Notes under the pieces: generated by a model
What the model was told of the DNA's origin: nothing
Seen by the model: only the letters and a program-made list of their open reading frames with translations
Database searches by the model: none
Made by a program: the position numbers and the translations under genes
In this document: in pieces, positions 18,106-26,945 of the stretch
Layout: each line of letters opens with the position of its first letter
Numbering within the stretch: the first letter of the stretch is position 1
Origin: Candidatus Aenigmatarchaeota archaeon
GTDB lineage: Archaea > Aenigmatarchaeota > Aenigmatarchaeia > GW2011-AR5
NCBI GenBank assembly: GCA_016193585.1
Contig: JACPRW010000003.1
Location: 1 to 64,000 of the forward strand
Reading direction: 5' to 3'
Length of the DNA stretch: 64,000 nt

Positions 18106-18194
18106 GAAACAACAAAAGAATCTGATGTGTTTTTGTGGTTTCGCGTATAGCTCACAAGGAAATGCTATCCGGAATGTTTCCTTGTAGAGCTATA
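18106..18194. repeat. Palindrome cluster P4 (two hairpins)
   Basis: GAAACaACAAAA / TTTTGTgGTTTC (18106-18142) followed by TATAGCTCaCAAGGAAA / TTTCCTTGtaGAGCTATA (18146-18194). The second has TATAG..CTATA ends and overlaps the stop codon of the 75-residue gene. It lies between converging genes. Confidence 0.85.
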
Positions 18195-18417
18195 ATGTGT
18201 AGCATAGCGGATAGCCCTCTTCCTGCACCGGTTTCAGGGTGCCGTCGCGTATTCTTGCATTGACGTATCCAACAACTTCTTCTATCGGGTAACGCCTTCC
18301 CAGACTGCGGTGGATAAGGCTTTCGAGGCGGAAGTCAGTCAGAGCACCGTGTTCATTGATTGCAGAGACAAGTGCATCAAGAAAGACATCGGTTTGCCGT
18401 GTTGTGTACGGTGGCAT
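18190..18417 (-). CDS. Hypothetical small protein (75 aa)
   Basis: I do not recognise this family. The product is soluble and mostly helical by composition (DVFLDALVSAINEHGALTDF, then YPIEEVVGYVNARIRDG), compatible with a small winged-helix-like domain. A TATA-like TTTTATTA (about 18444-18452) lies about 31 nt upstream of the ATG, inside the end of the next gene, supporting a real transcript. Its stop codon falls inside palindrome P4. Confidence 0.55.
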   Translation of the reverse strand: MPPYTTRQTDVFLDALVSAINEHGALTDFRLESLIHRSLGRRYPIEEVVGYVNARIRDGTLKPVQEEGYPLCYTL

Positions 18418-18453
18418 GAAAGGGATAAACTGCGTAATGTAATAAAACTATCC

Positions 18454-18957
18454 TCACCCGACGTAATCCTGCTCCTCGACTTCTAGTACCTGTATCTCCT
18501 TCTCGAGCTGCGGGAAGCCGCCGGGGTAGGTCGTGTAGTAGAGGTACTTGTCCATGCTGCAGGCGAGTTCGGTGACCATGCTGTCGCCGAACAGCTCGCG
18601 GCATATCATGCACGTCATCCGGCGTGTCTGCACCTCGTCCAGGTAGCCCAAGCTGTGCAGGTACTCGTGCAGCAGCGTCGAGAAGACGTACGGCTTCAGG
18701 AGCTCCGGCTTCGTCTCCATGATGCGGCGTATCGGCGTCTTGTTCATGACGATGATGTTCGACCCGACAGGATAGAAGGCGAACACGCACTGCTCGGTGT
18801 TGCCCATTTCGATGAAGCCGAGGTCAAGACCTGCCCTGCTTTCGCTCATTGTGTCGCCGACCGCGTCCTTGACAAGGCCGAAAACGTCTGCTATAGTTTC
18901 TGCCGATTCCAGCTTCTCTTGGTAGCTTTGACTAGCCATAGTAATCTTTCTCGTCAT
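18454..18957 (-). CDS. Putative zinc metallopeptidase-like protein
   Basis: A 167-residue protein with an HExxH motif (HEYLHSLGY, about residue 97), the signature of zincin metallopeptidases; a third metal ligand cannot be assigned with certainty. Two nearby cysteines (CMIC) could bind metal. No signal peptide, so it should act in the cytoplasm. An alternative ATG lies at 18939. It follows CDC48 by 6 nt in the same direction and is probably in its operon, which suggests a link to protein quality control, by inference only. Confidence 0.6.
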   Translation of the reverse strand: MTRKITMASQSYQEKLESAETIADVFGLVKDAVGDTMSESRAGLDLGFIEMGNTEQCVFAFYPVGSNIIVMNKTPIRRIMETKPELLKPYVFSTLLHEYLHSLGYLDEVQTRRMTCMICRELFGDSMVTELACSMDKYLYYTTYPGGFPQLEKEIQVLEVEEQDYVG

Positions 18958-18963
18958 GCACCC

Positions 18964-21900
18964 TTATCCGGTGTACAGTATGTCCTCTTCCATCTTGCGC
19001 GCCTTGCGTTTCTTGAGCACGCTCTCGTAGAACTCGTTCATCTCCTGGCTCACCGACGGCTTCACGATTCTGAGTGCCTCGTCGAAATCGCGCCTGGTGA
19101 CTTCGTTGGAATCGATGGTTTTCCGCATGGCGTTCATGGCAGCTTCCCTGCAGAGCGCTTCGAGGTCTGCTCCTGAGTAGCTTTCGGCTTCTTTCGCGAT
19201 CCTGCCGATGTCAACGGTCTTGAGCGGCATGTTCTTCGTGTGGACCTTGAGCACCTCAAGCCGCGCCCTTTCGTCAGGCGTCGGCACGAGAATCTGCCGG
19301 TCAAGGCGTCCGGGCCTGAGGAGTGCCTGGTCCATGATGTCGGGCCGGTTCGTTGCGCCGATGACGACAATGTCGTGCATGTCCTCCAGCCCTGATATCT
19401 CGGACAGCAGCTGCGCGACCACGCGCTCCGAGACATGACTGCTGTCCTGCGAATAGCCGCGCCGCGGCACGAGCGCGTCTATTTCGTCGAAGAATATCAC
19501 TGCAGGCGCGACCTGTTTTGCGCGCCTGAACACTTCACGGACGTGGCGCTCGCTTTCGCCGACGTACATGCTCAGGAGTTCGGGGCCCTTGATTGCAATG
19601 AAGTTGGCGCCGCTCTCGTTGGCGACTGCCTTGGCGAGCAGCGTCTTGCCGCAGCCAGGAGGCCCGTAGAGCAGGACACCGGTAGGCGGCCGGATGCCCA
19701 GCCGCTTGAACGATTCCGGATGTTTGAGCGGCCATTCTATCGCCTCTTTCAGCGATGCTTTGACGCCCTCCAGACCCCCGATATCATCCCACCTGACGTT
19801 GGGCACTTCGATGAGCACTTCGCGCATTGCAGACGGCTCGACCATTTTCAGCGCGTGCTCGAAATCCTCGTTCGCAACGATGAGTTTCGTGAGCACCTCC
19901 TGCGGTATGGGCTTGTCCTCCTTGATGGCGCCGAGATCGGGCAGCACGCGGCGGAGTGCGTGCATCGCAGCCTCCTTGCACAGCGCCGAGATATCTGCGC
20001 CGACATAACCGTAGGTGATTTCAGCCGTCTTGTTGAGGTCAACATCGGGAGTGAGCGGCATGCCTCTCGTGTGTATCTGGAGAATCTCCTTCCTGCCGTC
20101 CTTGTTCGGGACACCCAGCTCGATTTCGCGGTCAAACCTGCCCGGCCGCCTGAGCGCAGGGTCGATGGCGTTCGGGATGTTGGTTGCGCCGATGACGATT
20201 ATTTTCCCCCGCGACTTGAGTCCGTCGAGGAGCGTAAGCAATTGCGACACGACACGCTTTTCAACCTCGCCGCGCACCTCCTCGCGCTTCGGCGCGATGG
20301 AATCGATTTCGTCGATGAAAATTATCGACGGCGCGTTCTTCTCGGCGAGCTCGAAGACCTTGCGGAGGTTTTCCTCCGACTCGCCGTAGAATTTTGAGTT
20401 ATGCAACAGAAGATAAGGAGCTGCGGTGAAGTTGTCCTTGTCCACGGTAAAGTCGTAAAGTTCCTGTTCTCCGAGGGGCTCAGTTTGTTCAACGGTCTCC
20501 CATGCTATGTCGCTTTTCATCAAGATATTGAATTCCCTCTGGATATCTTCTGTGACAATTCCATTCTTCTTGGCTATTGCGAAAAGCCTCTGCATGGCGT
20601 GTTTTGTCATCCTATGATTTCCATAAACGTAATAGTCATGATTCCTGAATTCCTTGTAAGGCAGCTTTTTTACGGCACGTATCAGCATATCTGGCTTCGG
20701 AATGTTTTCGTACTCCTTGATTCTTTTTACATTCTTTATCTGCTGCAGCTTCACGAGCTTGCTGCTGCCATCTCCTATTTCGGCGAATTTCTTTCTGCCC
20801 TCGTAGCCGCGCACCACAAGCTTCTGCATAAGCCCATGTGGCGTTTTATGCTCTTTCAGCTTCGTGGATATGCCAAGCTTTAGCTGCAAGAGCGCCTGCA
20901 AACCCTGCAGAAATTCCTTATTGACGCTGTAAAGTATGGGTGTTGGATAATTCATCCCGTTAATTTTCATTATACTTACGGTGCCGTCGCCTTCGAAGTA
21001 ACCTCGAATGAATGCCGCTATTTCATCTTTCGGCAGTTTATAGAAGTACCCCGGTATGGAAAGCTTGGTCCGGTGCGCAAAGCCAAGAAGTTTCAAGAAT
21101 TCTACAAGAACCTTTGAATAAGTCGCTATCCTTACTCCGGTCTCGTTCTGATATTCTTTGGTATCGGCTACGCCAAAGAGTTTTGTAAGAAGTTCTCTGT
21201 ATCTTTGGAGGAGTTTTTCATCTTTGTTTGCAAATACAATTGAATCGCCCTTCTTGCTTATGCTTCCTTCGGAGACGATGAGACCAAGGAACTCGAGAAG
21301 GTCGGGAGACGTTTTTTTCGGCAACGAGATGAAGTTGCTTCTCGAGATGTTTCTGCTTTTGATGCTGTATGTACCTGCGTGTTCAACGATGCCCTTTATG
21401 GTATCGACTTCTATATCCTTCGATTTTTCCTCCAGTACTATCCGGTTCAGCCGTGCAACAAGATCGCCTTCCTGTATCTCTTCGGCTCTCTTCCACACCA
21501 AGCCGCCGCTTTCGTAAACAAGGAACGGCTGGTTTTTCGATACGATGACTTCATTTCCGTCGCTGAGCTTGAGATTGAATGAAGGCGCCTTGAGCTTCGC
21601 AACGTGCGTTATCATAGCAGTGGTGATGTTATTGTCCTTGCCTATTGCAAAGGTCTTTATCGGCTCCTTAAGCTTCTTTATGCTTATTCTGCCTCTTTCC
21701 TCTGTCGAGCCGTTTTTGTCAAAAATGCTTGCGGCTTTGATGTGTCCTTTGGGATTGGTAAAGATTTTTGTTTCGCCGCCTACGCACATCACTTCAGGTC
21801 CGTTGATCACGTGGAATTTGGCGCCGCTCTCGTTGGCGACTGCCTTTGCAAGGAGTGTTTTTCCTGTCCCCGGCGGTCCGTGTAATAAAATCCCTTTCGG

Positions 21901-22620
21901 CGGCTCGATACCCAGCCGTTCGAAGAGTTCGGGATGCTTGAGCGGCAGCTCAATCATCTCGCGGACCTTCTGTATCTCGTCGTGCAGCCCGCCGAGGTCC
22001 TCGTAGGTTACCTCAGGTATGCGCTCTTCTTCAATCGGTGCTGCTGCCTGCGGCAGCAGCTCTACATCCGTCGCGCGCGTGATGCGGACGATGCCCTTCG
22101 GGTCCGTCCTCACGACAACAAACTTCTCCTCGCCGAAAGGCGTGAACAGGAAATCGCCGAAATCCATGCCGAAGAACTGCTCGAAGAGCGTCGACTGGTT
22201 CCGCCTGTCCTGGACTATGGGATTCGGGATTATGATATCGCCGGTAACGACCGGCCTCATGAGAAGGTTTTGTTTGAGCAGGTTGCCGCCCATGTGGATG
22301 ATGATGCCCTTTCTGGCAGGCGCGATAGTGACGCTTTTCGCTTCTTTGATGTCAGCTTTCTTGATTATAATCGGTTCGCCGATGCCGGCGCCGCAGTTGC
22401 GGCGCTCAAGACCGTCCATGCGTATGATATCCAGGCCGACATCTGCCGGGTATGCGCGCACCGCAATTGCTGCCGTCTTTCGTTTTCCCTCTATCTCGAT
22501 GACGTCACCCTCAGCTATGCCGAGGCGCTTCATGTCTTTTGCCGAGAGCCGGGTGATGCCCCTCCCGAAATCCCCCCGTTCGGTAAGTTCCCCGACCTTC
22601 AGCCGTATTTCCTCGCTCAT
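18964..22620 (-). CDS. cdc48: CDC48/VCP-type AAA+ ATPase, precursor with intein
   Basis: A protein-unfolding ATPase (VAT/p97 type) that feeds substrates to the proteasome. Order: N-terminal double-psi barrel ([17 protein letters not shown]), D1 with Walker A GPPGTGKT and Walker [10 protein letters not shown]2 with GPPGCGKT and VIFFDEID, and arginine fingers in both ([18 protein letters not shown]). An intein of 463 residues interrupts D1 after GPEVM; once removed, the host protein is 755 residues, the normal size. The ATG at 22620 has a good ribosome site (AGGTGA, 5-nt spacing); a GTG at 22629 is upstream. The metallopeptidase-like gene follows by 6 nt. Confidence 0.95.
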   Translation of the reverse strand: MSEEIRLKVGELTERGDFGRGITRLSAKDMKRLGIAEGDVIEIEGKRKTAAIAVRAYPADVGLDIIRMDGLERRNCGAGIGEPIIIKKADIKEAKSVTIAPARKGIIIHMGGNLLKQNLLMRPVVTGDIIIPNPIVQDRRNQSTLFEQFFGMDFGDFLFTPFGEEKFVVVRTDPKGIVRITRATDVELLPQAAAPIEEERIPEVTYEDLGGLHDEIQKVREMIELPLKHPELFERLGIEPPKGILLHGPPGTGKTLLAKAVANESGAKFHVINGPEVMCVGGETKIFTNPKGHIKAASIFDKNGSTEERGRISIKKLKEPIKTFAIGKDNNITTAMITHVAKLKAPSFNLKLSDGNEVIVSKNQPFLVYESGGLVWKRAEEIQEGDLVARLNRIVLEEKSKDIEVDTIKGIVEHAGTYSIKSRNISRSNFISLPKKTSPDLLEFLGLIVSEGSISKKGDSIVFANKDEKLLQRYRELLTKLFGVADTKEYQNETGVRIATYSKVLVEFLKLLGFAHRTKLSIPGYFYKLPKDEIAAFIRGYFEGDGTVSIMKINGMNYPTPILYSVNKEFLQGLQALLQLKLGISTKLKEHKTPHGLMQKLVVRGYEGRKKFAEIGDGSSKLVKLQQIKNVKRIKEYENIPKPDMLIRAVKKLPYKEFRNHDYYVYGNHRMTKHAMQRLFAIAKKNGIVTEDIQREFNILMKSDIAWETVEQTEPLGEQELYDFTVDKDNFTAAPYLLLHNSKFYGESEENLRKVFELAEKNAPSIIFIDEIDSIAPKREEVRGEVEKRVVSQLLTLLDGLKSRGKIIVIGATNIPNAIDPALRRPGRFDREIELGVPNKDGRKEILQIHTRGMPLTPDVDLNKTAEITYGYVGADISALCKEAAMHALRRVLPDLGAIKEDKPIPQEVLTKLIVANEDFEHALKMVEPSAMREVLIEVPNVRWDDIGGLEGVKASLKEAIEWPLKHPESFKRLGIRPPTGVLLYGPPGCGKTLLAKAVANESGANFIAIKGPELLSMYVGESERHVREVFRRAKQVAPAVIFFDEIDALVPRRGYSQDSSHVSERVVAQLLSEISGLEDMHDIVVIGATNRPDIMDQALLRPGRLDRQILVPTPDERARLEVLKVHTKNMPLKTVDIGRIAKEAESYSGADLEALCREAAMNAMRKTIDSNEVTRRDFDEALRIVKPSVSQEMNEFYESVLKKRKARKMEEDILYTG
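20398..21786 (-). mobile_element. Intein with LAGLIDADG homing endonuclease in CDC48
   Basis: 463 codons in frame. It begins with Cys (CVGGETKIF, block A) and ends LLLHN (block G, His-Asn), with Ser as the +1 extein residue: GPEVM | intein | [10 protein letters not shown]. Both endonuclease motifs are visible ([10 protein letters not shown] and [10 protein letters not shown]), with the catalytic acidic residues. So splicing and homing both look functional. The insertion point is between the Walker A and B motifs of D1, a strongly conserved site used by inteins because it is hard to delete cleanly. Confidence 0.95.
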
Positions 22621-22647
22621 AGCAATCACCTATATAGCGTTCTCCGT

Positions 22648-22992
22648 TTAAATGGTTTTGTCATCCGCAAACTTCTTTTTTTCCATCATAACGCGCATGA
22701 CCTCGAAGTCGATCTTGCCGCTCCACCGCTCAAAGTAATCAAGTATGGAATCCATGTCCTTCATCATGACAGCAAACACCGAGTCGGCAATCTTGACGTG
22801 GGGCACCTCGTCAAGGATGCCTGTCCGCCTGTACGAATAGCGCTTTTCAGCTTTGGGAACGACCTGGTTCCATCCGTGAAGGCCGCGGAAGAACTTGATG
22901 CGCTCGTAGTCTGAATCAAACCTCTCCGACCGTGTATGGAAGGTGATTATTACCGCAGCTGCCATTCCGGCTTTCCGTATGACGATTCTCAT
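22648..22992 (-). CDS. Hypothetical protein (114 aa)
   Basis: Not recognised. A soluble, charged protein (MRIVIRKAGMAAAVIITFHT start, DFEVMRVMMEKKKFADD end) with no signal peptide or membrane segment. It lies between CDC48 and radB, 27 nt upstream of the CDC48 start on the same strand, with a TATA-like TTTTAATAG about 35 nt before its ATG. It may be co-transcribed with CDC48. Confidence 0.65.
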   Translation of the reverse strand: MRIVIRKAGMAAAVIITFHTRSERFDSDYERIKFFRGLHGWNQVVPKAEKRYSYRRTGILDEVPHVKIADSVFAVMMKDMDSILDYFERWSGKIDFEVMRVMMEKKKFADDKTI

Positions 22993-23070
22993 GCCGAACG
23001 CCTCGTTAGAGTAACTAATAACCTAAAACTATTAAAAGTAGTGTTATGGAGAACTCTAAATATGTCAATG

Positions 23071-23079
23071 CCTATAAAA
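23071..23079 (+). promoter_or_regulatory. TATA box of radB
   Basis: CCTATAAAA centred 26 nt before ATG 23102. The in-frame ATG at 23093 is only 17 nt away and would precede the predicted transcription start. Confidence 0.5.
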
Positions 23080-23101
23080 ATGTGCTGTGTGAATGCTACG
23101 C

Positions 23102-23776
23102 ATGAAAGCGGCGACGAATACCCCGCTTGACAAGCTTCTCGGCGGCGGCATTGAACGCGATGCGGTCACGAACATCTACGGACCTGCAGGAAGCGGGAAA
23201 ACGAACATAGCATTGTGCGCTGCACTGCGGTGCGCCAGGGACCGCAGGAAGGTTCTGTACATCGATACGGAGGGTTCTTTTTCCCTTGAGCGGTTCAGGC
23301 AACTTGGCGGGGACGATGACCTGCTCGGGCGCATCATCTTCATCGAGCCGCATGCATGGACCGAGCAGCATGACAAGCTGCTCGGCATCGAAGACATCGT
23401 GGATAAGGAACAAATCGACCTCATAATCGTCGATTCCCTCGTGGCACTCTACCGTCTTGAGCTCGACAAGGAAAATTTCAGCGCGATAAACAAGCAGCTT
23501 GCAACCCAGTATTCTGTGCTGTCTCGCATAACAAGAAAGCACAAGATTCCGGTCATCGTGACGAACCATGTGTATTCGCTCGGCGACGAGCGCATAGAGC
23601 TGACATCCCGTACCATAGCAAAGTACTGGAGCAAGGCGCTCATAGAGCTGCGGAAGCTCGAGAAGCCGAACCACAGGGTCGCCATCGTGCGGAAGCACCG
23701 CTCGGTTCCTGAGGGGAAAACAATCGAATTCGAGATAGCCGAGGGCAAGCTCAAGGAAGTGAGAGGATTCCTGTAG
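23102..23776 (+). CDS. radB: RadB recombinase paralogue
   Basis: A 224-residue RecA-core ATPase related to RadA but without the N-terminal DNA-binding domain. Walker A is GPAGSGKT, Walker B is LIIVDSLV, and an L2-like region follows IPVIVTNHVYS. In euryarchaea RadB modulates RadA filaments and homologous recombination. The start at 23102 (MKAATNTPL) was preferred over 23093 because of the distance to the TATA box. Divergent from the hypothetical protein and CDC48. Confidence 0.9.
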   Translation: MKAATNTPLDKLLGGGIERDAVTNIYGPAGSGKTNIALCAALRCARDRRKVLYIDTEGSFSLERFRQLGGDDDLLGRIIFIEPHAWTEQHDKLLGIEDIVDKEQIDLIIVDSLVALYRLELDKENFSAINKQLATQYSVLSRITRKHKIPVIVTNHVYSLGDERIELTSRTIAKYWSKALIELRKLEKPNHRVAIVRKHRSVPEGKTIEFEIAEGKLKEVRGFL

Positions 23777-23832
23777 GCGGAAAAGGCTTAGTCCTCGAAG
23801 CAGAACCCAGGGCTTGTCGCAGGGCTCGGCGG

Positions 23833-24012
23833 AACGACATTCCCATCCCATTCCTTCGGTGCTGCAGTTCAACATCATGGAAGAAGATGTACCGCTACTT
23901 CGCTGAGTACGAGTTCCTGAAGCACTACCGCAAGAGAAGCAGTTCCGAGGCTGTTTTTCACATGTTCAAGGTGAAATTCGGCGCTGCACGAGCTTTGGGA
24001 TTTACGTTATAG
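23833..24012 (+). pseudogene. Transposase remnant (DDE type, C-terminal segment)
   Basis: The frame reads STSWKKMYRYFAEYEFLKHY, RKRSSSEAVFHMFKVKFGA, then stops at TAG 24010-24012. The Y-F-x(5)-FL-x-HYRKRS-x-E motif carries the catalytic glutamate region of the same transposase family as the tail at 832-954. There is no start and the conserved tail is missing. The stop codon lies inside the left end (TATAG) of palindrome P5, so the gene is cut exactly at the palindrome edge. Confidence 0.65.
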
Positions 24013-24209
24013 CAATACAATGAAATAAACACGACACGAGGGGAATCGAAGATTCTCCTGTACAGGCGGATTCATGGAATCCACCTTGTAGTACTTCCTT
24101 GTGAGCTATACATGGTGAAACAACGTTTCACCTGTACAGGTAAAGCTTTGCTTTGCCATGTAGGTGACGCAAATGTATAATATCGGTATTATTTATTTGC
24201 TTCACTATA
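24008..24209. repeat. Palindrome cluster P5 (nested hairpins)
   Basis: The outer element 24008-24110 has TATAGC..GCTATA ends and matches the 9862-9912 hairpin, but its loop carries two added perfect hairpins with 3-nt loops: GGGGAATC-gaa-GATTCTCC and GGcGGATTC-atg-GAATCCaCC. Then come GGTGAAAC-aac-GTTTCACC (24114-24132) and GGTAAAGC-ttt-GCTTTGCC (24139-24157), each preceded by or joined through CCTGTACAGG-like spacers. The last hairpin (24164-24205) uses arms GTGAcGCAAAT / ATTTGCtTCAC. No gene is seen in 24013-24289. Confidence 0.88.
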
Positions 24210-24289
24210 AGATGACGTAGGCGGCTTTTAAACAAAGCCAAATCCGAAGAAAACTTTTTATACCTGCATGCAATAATGACAGTGATTGC

Positions 24290-24394
24290 ATGAGAAACAA
24301 TCCGGATGTGCTGATTATCGGAGCGTATCTGCTTCTTACCATAGGCGCAGGGCTGCTGCTTGGCCTCATCTTTAAAGCTTTCCTGAGCATATAG
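24290..24394 (+). CDS. 34-residue membrane microprotein
   Basis: MRNNPDVLIIGAYLLLTIGA followed by GLLLGLIFKAFLSI: one long hydrophobic helix with a short polar N-terminus. A TATA-like TTTTTATAC (24254-24262) is about 33 nt upstream. Its stop is 4 nt before the GTG of the next membrane gene, so the pair form an operon. Function unknown. Confidence 0.55.
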   Translation: MRNNPDVLIIGAYLLLTIGAGLLLGLIFKAFLSI

Positions 24395-24398
24395 CATC

Positions 24399-24704
24399 GT
24401 GCAGGCAGTCGAGAGATCGGCCCATTTGACCATTGTCTTCGTTCTGCTGATTGCGGTCGCTGTCCTTATTCTGCTCCTCCAGCTCATAACGAAAAATTTT
24501 TATATCGGCATCGCACTCGGAGTGCTCATAGCCTCGCTCGTGATAAATTTCCTCTTTTCGAGGGAGACAACTGGCGTCATACTGCTGGTATTCGTGCTCA
24601 CGAGCATTTTCCTGATAATCGTGCTGAAGGACATCGTCATTGGATTTTTCGTGAGCACGCTGCTGCTTGGCGCCCTTGTGCTTCTCGAGATTTTAACGCA
24701 TTGA
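24399..24704 (+). CDS. Hypothetical integral membrane protein (101 aa)
   Basis: Not recognised. Four hydrophobic segments (about residues 10-28, 32-51, 56-74 and 79-98) leave almost no soluble part. The start is a GTG 4 nt after the upstream microprotein; the first polar residues are MQAVERSAH. The two together may form a small membrane complex. A hairpin of cluster P6 starts a few bases after the stop and may serve as terminator. Confidence 0.65.
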   Translation: MQAVERSAHLTIVFVLLIAVAVLILLLQLITKNFYIGIALGVLIASLVINFLFSRETTGVILLVFVLTSIFLIIVLKDIVIGFFVSTLLLGALVLLEILTH

Positions 24705-24708
24705 TAGT

Positions 24709-25033
24709 AAAGAACATTGATTTTGGAACATTGTACAATGTTCTTTCCATATAGCAGATTGTGATATAAAGTTCCATTATTATTACAATCTACTATAAGC
24801 ACCTACTTCAGTAGGCCCATAGACCTCCACGTATAGCAAGTGACAGAACTATTCAGACAAAGTTCTGTCCTTGCTATGATATGCCCCTGTATACCACCGA
24901 CTGAGGTCGGTGGTTTCCGCGGGGCATGTCATCCCGAATGCCTTGTGTTTTATCTGCTGCCTTTAGGCAGCAGTTTTCAAGGCATTCAAGATAAGGAGAT
25001 GACATTAGGAATTGTATGAAAACTAATGTCATC
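24709..25033. repeat. Palindrome cluster P6 (seven hairpins in series)
   Basis: In order: AAAGAACATTG/CAATGTTCTTT (24709-24746); TATAGCAGATTGT/ACAATCTACTATA (24750-24797); CCTAC/GTAGG (24802-24815); TATAGCAAG..GACAGAACT / AGTTCTGTC..CTTGCTAT (24832-24877); two-tier ATGCCCC..ACCACCGAC / GTCGGTGGT..GGGGCAT (24881-24927); two-tier GAATGCCTTG..CTGCTGCC / GGCAGCAG..CAAGGCATTC (24936-24987); GATGACATTAG/CTAATGTCATC (24998-25033). The first two units recur at 49204-49292 and the fifth and sixth in P2. Confidence 0.9.
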
Positions 25034-25049
25034 GACTATAATTATTCCG

Positions 25050-25179
25050 CAAGCCAAATACAGCATCGCAATGTGCGTGTCTGCTCGTTTCGTCCGGCGA
25101 ATCAGTAGTTCACGGAACCTGTTCAGTCATCTATGAGTTCTTTCTACTGCCCAAGTCCCATGTTGAGTTCTCTCAATAA
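25050..25179 (-). pseudogene. IS5-type transposase C-terminal remnant
   Basis: On the minus strand a frame reads WAVERTHR, a stop, then LNRFRELLIRRTKRADTHIA and MLYLAC. This matches the end of IS5-family transposases (VERTHSWLNRFRRLL..). The internal stop and missing core show it is dead. It lies directly beyond palindrome cluster P6. The rest of the 25053-25217 gap shows nothing else. Confidence 0.6.
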
Positions 25180-25217
25180 CACCATTGCACAAGAATCAGT
25201 TGTTCTGGCATTTATGG

Positions 25218-26141
25218 CTAGTTGGATAGACCCTGAGAAGGGAGTTCCTTTTCATGACCGAGCATCAGGGCAAGAAGCGCCATGCGCACGACCATGCCGT
25301 ACTTCACCTGCTTGAACGGAATAACGCGGGGATCGGAATCTATCTCGGGATTGAGCTCGTTGACGCGCGGCAGCGGGTGCATTATTCTTGCAGTTGACGG
25401 CAATTTGCGCAGGACGTCGTTGTTTATCTCGTACGAAAACTTCTCGCCGGCCCACGAAACCATGCGCTCTTTTTGTATTCTCGTTGCGTAGACGATGTCA
25501 GGTCTGATGCCGTACATGTCCTCAAACAGTATCTCTTCATAGTCGCCGCCCTTCAGGTCTACGGGCAATTCCAGAGTTTCGGGGGAAATGCCGAAAAACC
25601 TGTTTCCCGGAAATTTCCGTAACGCCTTGATGAGCGAATGTACCGTCCTTCCGAATTTTAAGTCTCCGGTGAATACGATGGAGAGGTTTTCCATGCTACC
25701 TTTCTCCTTGAGCACGGTGTAAAGGTCGAGCAGTGCCTGCGTTGGATGCTCGTTGGAGCCGTCGCCGGCATTGATGATGGGCAGGGCAAGCGTTTCCGCA
25801 TACTGCTGGAGGGAATACGTCTCGGGGTCCCGAACAGCCATGATATCGCTGTACTGCTCCAGAACGCGCAGCGTGTCCAGCTTGCTTTCGCCCTTCTCCC
25901 TTGAGGACCCCGGGTCCTTGTGCATGATGACGTCGCCGCCGAGCCTGTGCATCGCTGCCTGAAAGCTCTTCTCTGTTCGCGTAGACGGCTCGAAAAACAC
26001 GTTTGCGAGTATCTCGCCCCTGCACAGCTGCAGCTTTCCCTTCGAGGCATGGGGCTCGAGAATGCCGGATGTTTCAAGAATGAGTTCTATGTCTTTTCTC
26101 GACAGTTCGTCTATGGTGAGGAGTTTTTTCTTGTCCCACAT
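25218..26141 (-). CDS. pyrB: Aspartate carbamoyltransferase catalytic subunit
   Basis: Makes carbamoyl-aspartate from carbamoyl phosphate and aspartate. 307 residues with the carbamoyl phosphate motif FFEPSTRTEKSF (about 49-60), a GDGSNEHPTQALLDL segment and HPLPRVNEL for aspartate. It is about 11 kb from the other pyr genes; no regulatory subunit gene (pyrI) is in the window. A TTTTTAAG box about 29 nt upstream of the ATG fits a leaderless start. Confidence 0.95.
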   Translation of the reverse strand: MWDKKKLLTIDELSRKDIELILETSGILEPHASKGKLQLCRGEILANVFFEPSTRTEKSFQAAMHRLGGDVIMHKDPGSSREKGESKLDTLRVLEQYSDIMAVRDPETYSLQQYAETLALPIINAGDGSNEHPTQALLDLYTVLKEKGSMENLSIVFTGDLKFGRTVHSLIKALRKFPGNRFFGISPETLELPVDLKGGDYEEILFEDMYGIRPDIVYATRIQKERMVSWAGEKFSYEINNDVLRKLPSTARIMHPLPRVNELNPEIDSDPRVIPFKQVKYGMVVRMALLALMLGHEKELPSQGLSN

Positions 26142-26213
26142 GTTGGTTTACATTTAAAGCAAAGGCTTAAAAACATATGAACATTCTGCAGTGTTTGTAA
26201 GCCGTTTGGAATT

Positions 26214-26936
26214 TCATGCATCCGGACTGAGAATCCGCACCTCGATGCCGCTGCCGGCGAGCTGCTGCTTCAGCCGTTCCGGGTCGGCGGGCACATCATC
26301 AATCCCGTACTTCTGCGAATTATAATGCATCGGAATCACGATTTTCGGCTTTATTGATTTCGCAGCCGCTGCAGCTCCGCCGGCGTCCATGGTGTACGTG
26401 CCGCCTATCGGGAGCAGGGCAATATCTATGTCCTCGGAGGCGAGGTCTGCCATTTCAGGTATGAAGTCAGTGTCGCCCGCATGGTAAATTTTTACGCCGT
26501 CTATCGTTATGATAAAGCCGATTCCCATCGTCCGCGGGTGATAGCTTGTATTGAGGTTGTAAGCGTACGCAGCCGCCACCTTGACCCCGTCCTGATACTG
26601 GAAATATTCGTGGTGGCGCAGCGTGTTCGTTTTGCCCTCAAAATTATTGATGCAGCTGAACGTGCCTATGATGACCGTGTCGTTCCGTTGCAGTTTTCTG
26701 ACATTTCCGACGTCGCAGTGGTCGAAATGGTCGTGCGTGATAAGTATGTAATCGGCAGACTGGACGTAGTCGGGGAGCACGAACGGATCGACGTAGATGC
26801 GCTGTGAGCCGGCTATCTCGAAGGATGCGTGCCCGAGCCACGTCACGGTGACATTGCCGTACGTGGTGCTGCTCGGCTGCTGGACGCAGCCGGAAAGGAG
26901 TGACACGACAAACAGGAGAATAGAGAAGCCTTTCAT
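26214..26936 (-). CDS. MBL-fold metal-dependent hydrolase, lipoprotein
   Basis: A 240-residue metallo-beta-lactamase-fold hydrolase of the UPF0173/UlaG-like group: the zinc motif HDHFDHCD, then HAGDTDF and a late MHYNS histidine. The start MKGFSILLFVVSLLSGC is a lipoprotein signal with a cysteine at 17, so the enzyme should be anchored outside the membrane, unlike most cytosolic relatives. Substrate unknown. It begins 9 nt after the topA stop and is probably in its operon. Confidence 0.8.
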   Translation of the reverse strand: MKGFSILLFVVSLLSGCVQQPSSTTYGNVTVTWLGHASFEIAGSQRIYVDPFVLPDYVQSADYILITHDHFDHCDVGNVRKLQRNDTVIIGTFSCINNFEGKTNTLRHHEYFQYQDGVKVAAAYAYNLNTSYHPRTMGIGFIITIDGVKIYHAGDTDFIPEMADLASEDIDIALLPIGGTYTMDAGGAAAAAKSIKPKIVIPMHYNSQKYGIDDVPADPERLKQQLAGSGIEVRILSPDA

Positions 26937-26945
26937 GAAGCTCCC

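Noticed and set aside
24709-25033. CRISPR array
   Set aside because: The repeats are different inverted repeats in series, not identical direct repeats with uniform spacers, and no cas genes are present.
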